Assembly (NCBI GenBank): GCA_937910905.1
Contig: CALEPV010000033.1
Coordinates: 1-21,181 of the forward strand
DNA: 21,181 nucleotides
Reading direction: 5' to 3'
DNA from: an uncultured Prevotellaceae bacterium
GTDB lineage: Bacteria; Bacteroidota; Bacteroidia; Bacteroidales; Bacteroidaceae
Shown piece by piece: positions 20,458 to 21,181 of the stretch. Each line of letters begins with the position of its first letter. The stretch's first letter is position 1. Below the pieces are notes generated by a model. It saw only the letters and a list, made by a program, of their open reading frames with translations. It had not been told where the DNA came from and ran no database searches. The position numbers and the translations under genes were made by a program.

Positions 20458-21181
20458 ATGGCAAAAGAACTTAAGAACCTAACAAAGCGCAGCGAGAACT
20501 ACTCGCAGTGGTACAATGAACTGGTTGTGAAGGCCGACCTCGCCGAGCAGAGCGATGTGCGTGGCTGCATGGTTATCAAGCCCTACGGCTACGCCATCTG
20601 GGAGAAGATGCAGCGCCACCTGGATGACAGGTTCAAGCAGACAGGCGTGCAGAATGCCTACTTCCCACTGCTCATACCCAAGAGCTTCCTCTCCAAGGAG
20701 GCTGAGCATGTGGAGGGCTTCGCAAAGGAGGCCGCTGTGGTGACACACTACCGCCTGAAGACCAACGACACGCACGACGGAGTGGTGGTTGACCCTGAAG
20801 CCAAGCTAGAGGAAGAACTCATCATCCGCCCCACATCGGAGACCATCATCTGGAACACCTTCCGCAACTGGATACACAGCTACCGCGACCTGCCTTTGCT
20901 GGTCAACCAGTGGTGCAACGTGATGCGCTGGGAGATGCGCACACGTCTGTTCCTCCGCACATCTGAGTTCCTCTGGCAGGAGGGCCACACCGCCCATGCC
21001 ACACGCGAGGAAGCCGAGGAGCGCACACGCCAGATGATTAAGATATATGCCGACTTTGCCGAGAAGGTGATGGCTGTGCCTGTAATCCAAGGCGTGAAGA
21101 GCGAGACCGAGCGCTTCGCCGGTGCACTGGACACCTACACCATCGAGGCCATGATGCAGGACGGCAAGGCGCTGCAGAGCG
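20458..21181 (+). CDS. proS: Prolyl-tRNA synthetase, N-terminal part (runs off the window)
   Basis: 241 codons are present; the gene continues past base 21181. The enzyme charges tRNA-Pro with proline in the cytoplasm. The start MAKELKNLTKRSENYSQWYNEL and VRGCMVIKPYGYAIWEKMQ (motif 1 region) fit the ProS type 3 (eukaryote/archaeon-like) form usual in Bacteroidetes, rather than the longer bacterial type with an editing insert. Class II motif 2 is seen in NVMRWEMRTRLFLRTSEFLWQEGHTAHAT, preceded by LIIRPTSETIIW. The ATG at 20458 follows a -7 box at 20414-20421. Confidence 0.96.
   Translation, partial: MAKELKNLTKRSENYSQWYNELVVKADLAEQSDVRGCMVIKPYGYAIWEKMQRHLDDRFKQTGVQNAYFPLLIPKSFLSKEAEHVEGFAKEAAVVTHYRLKTNDTHDGVVVDPEAKLEEELIIRPTSETIIWNTFRNWIHSYRDLPLLVNQWCNVMRWEMRTRLFLRTSEFLWQEGHTAHATREEAEERTRQMIKIYADFAEKVMAVPVIQGVKSETERFAGALDTYTIEAMMQDGKALQS

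Overview
The window looks like chromosomal DNA from a member of the Bacteroidales, most likely Prevotellaceae or a close relative. Several gene starts are preceded by the Bacteroidetes -7 box TAnnTTTG, in two clear cases with a TTG/TTTG element 19-20 bases upstream. Gene starts lack Shine-Dalgarno sites. Gene content (VirE/BT4734-type protein, DUF5689 lipoprotein, TonB receptor, secreted proteins with a T9SS-like C-terminal tail, L31 type B) is typical of the group. The genus is inference.

Layout. Positions 1-5516 hold a Spy-like periplasmic protein with a Gly/Arg-rich tail, a 744-residue secreted multi-OB-fold/Ig-like protein, a secreted endonuclease I (EndA family) and truA, the last two in tandem. 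Positions 5517-6015 are non-coding and hold seven palindromes spaced exactly 22 bp apart, then an AT-rich control region. Next come a solitary VirE-type ATPase (6016-8121, +) and class II fructose-bisphosphate aldolase (8204-9202, -). A repeat- and hairpin-rich gap (9203-9665) separates these from the next locus.

Positions 9666-18803 hold the most interesting locus. A secreted endonuclease/exonuclease/phosphatase nuclease (-) is divergent from a TonB-dependent receptor (+). The receptor is followed by a DUF5689 lipoprotein (1-base overlap), a large lipoprotein with three tandem OB-like modules, a RAYT-like HUH transposase with an unusual C-terminal Rossmann/DprA-like extension, and a DNA/RNA non-specific endonuclease lipoprotein. 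There is no SusD and no glycoside hydrolase. With the EndA/OB pair at the left end, the window encodes three exported nucleases from three families, several OB-fold surface proteins and one TonB receptor. I read this as a candidate extracellular nucleic-acid capture, cutting and import system built like a polysaccharide utilisation locus, but with OB-fold proteins where SusD and glycan-binding proteins would be.

The right end is housekeeping: rpmE2 (L31 type B), an OmpA/glycine-zipper lipoprotein (-) and the start of proS, which runs off the edge. A decayed version of the 22-bp palindromic array lies at 18851-19004, and further palindromes lie just upstream of, and inside, the RAYT-like gene. 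This suggests, but does not prove, a link between that enzyme and the arrays.
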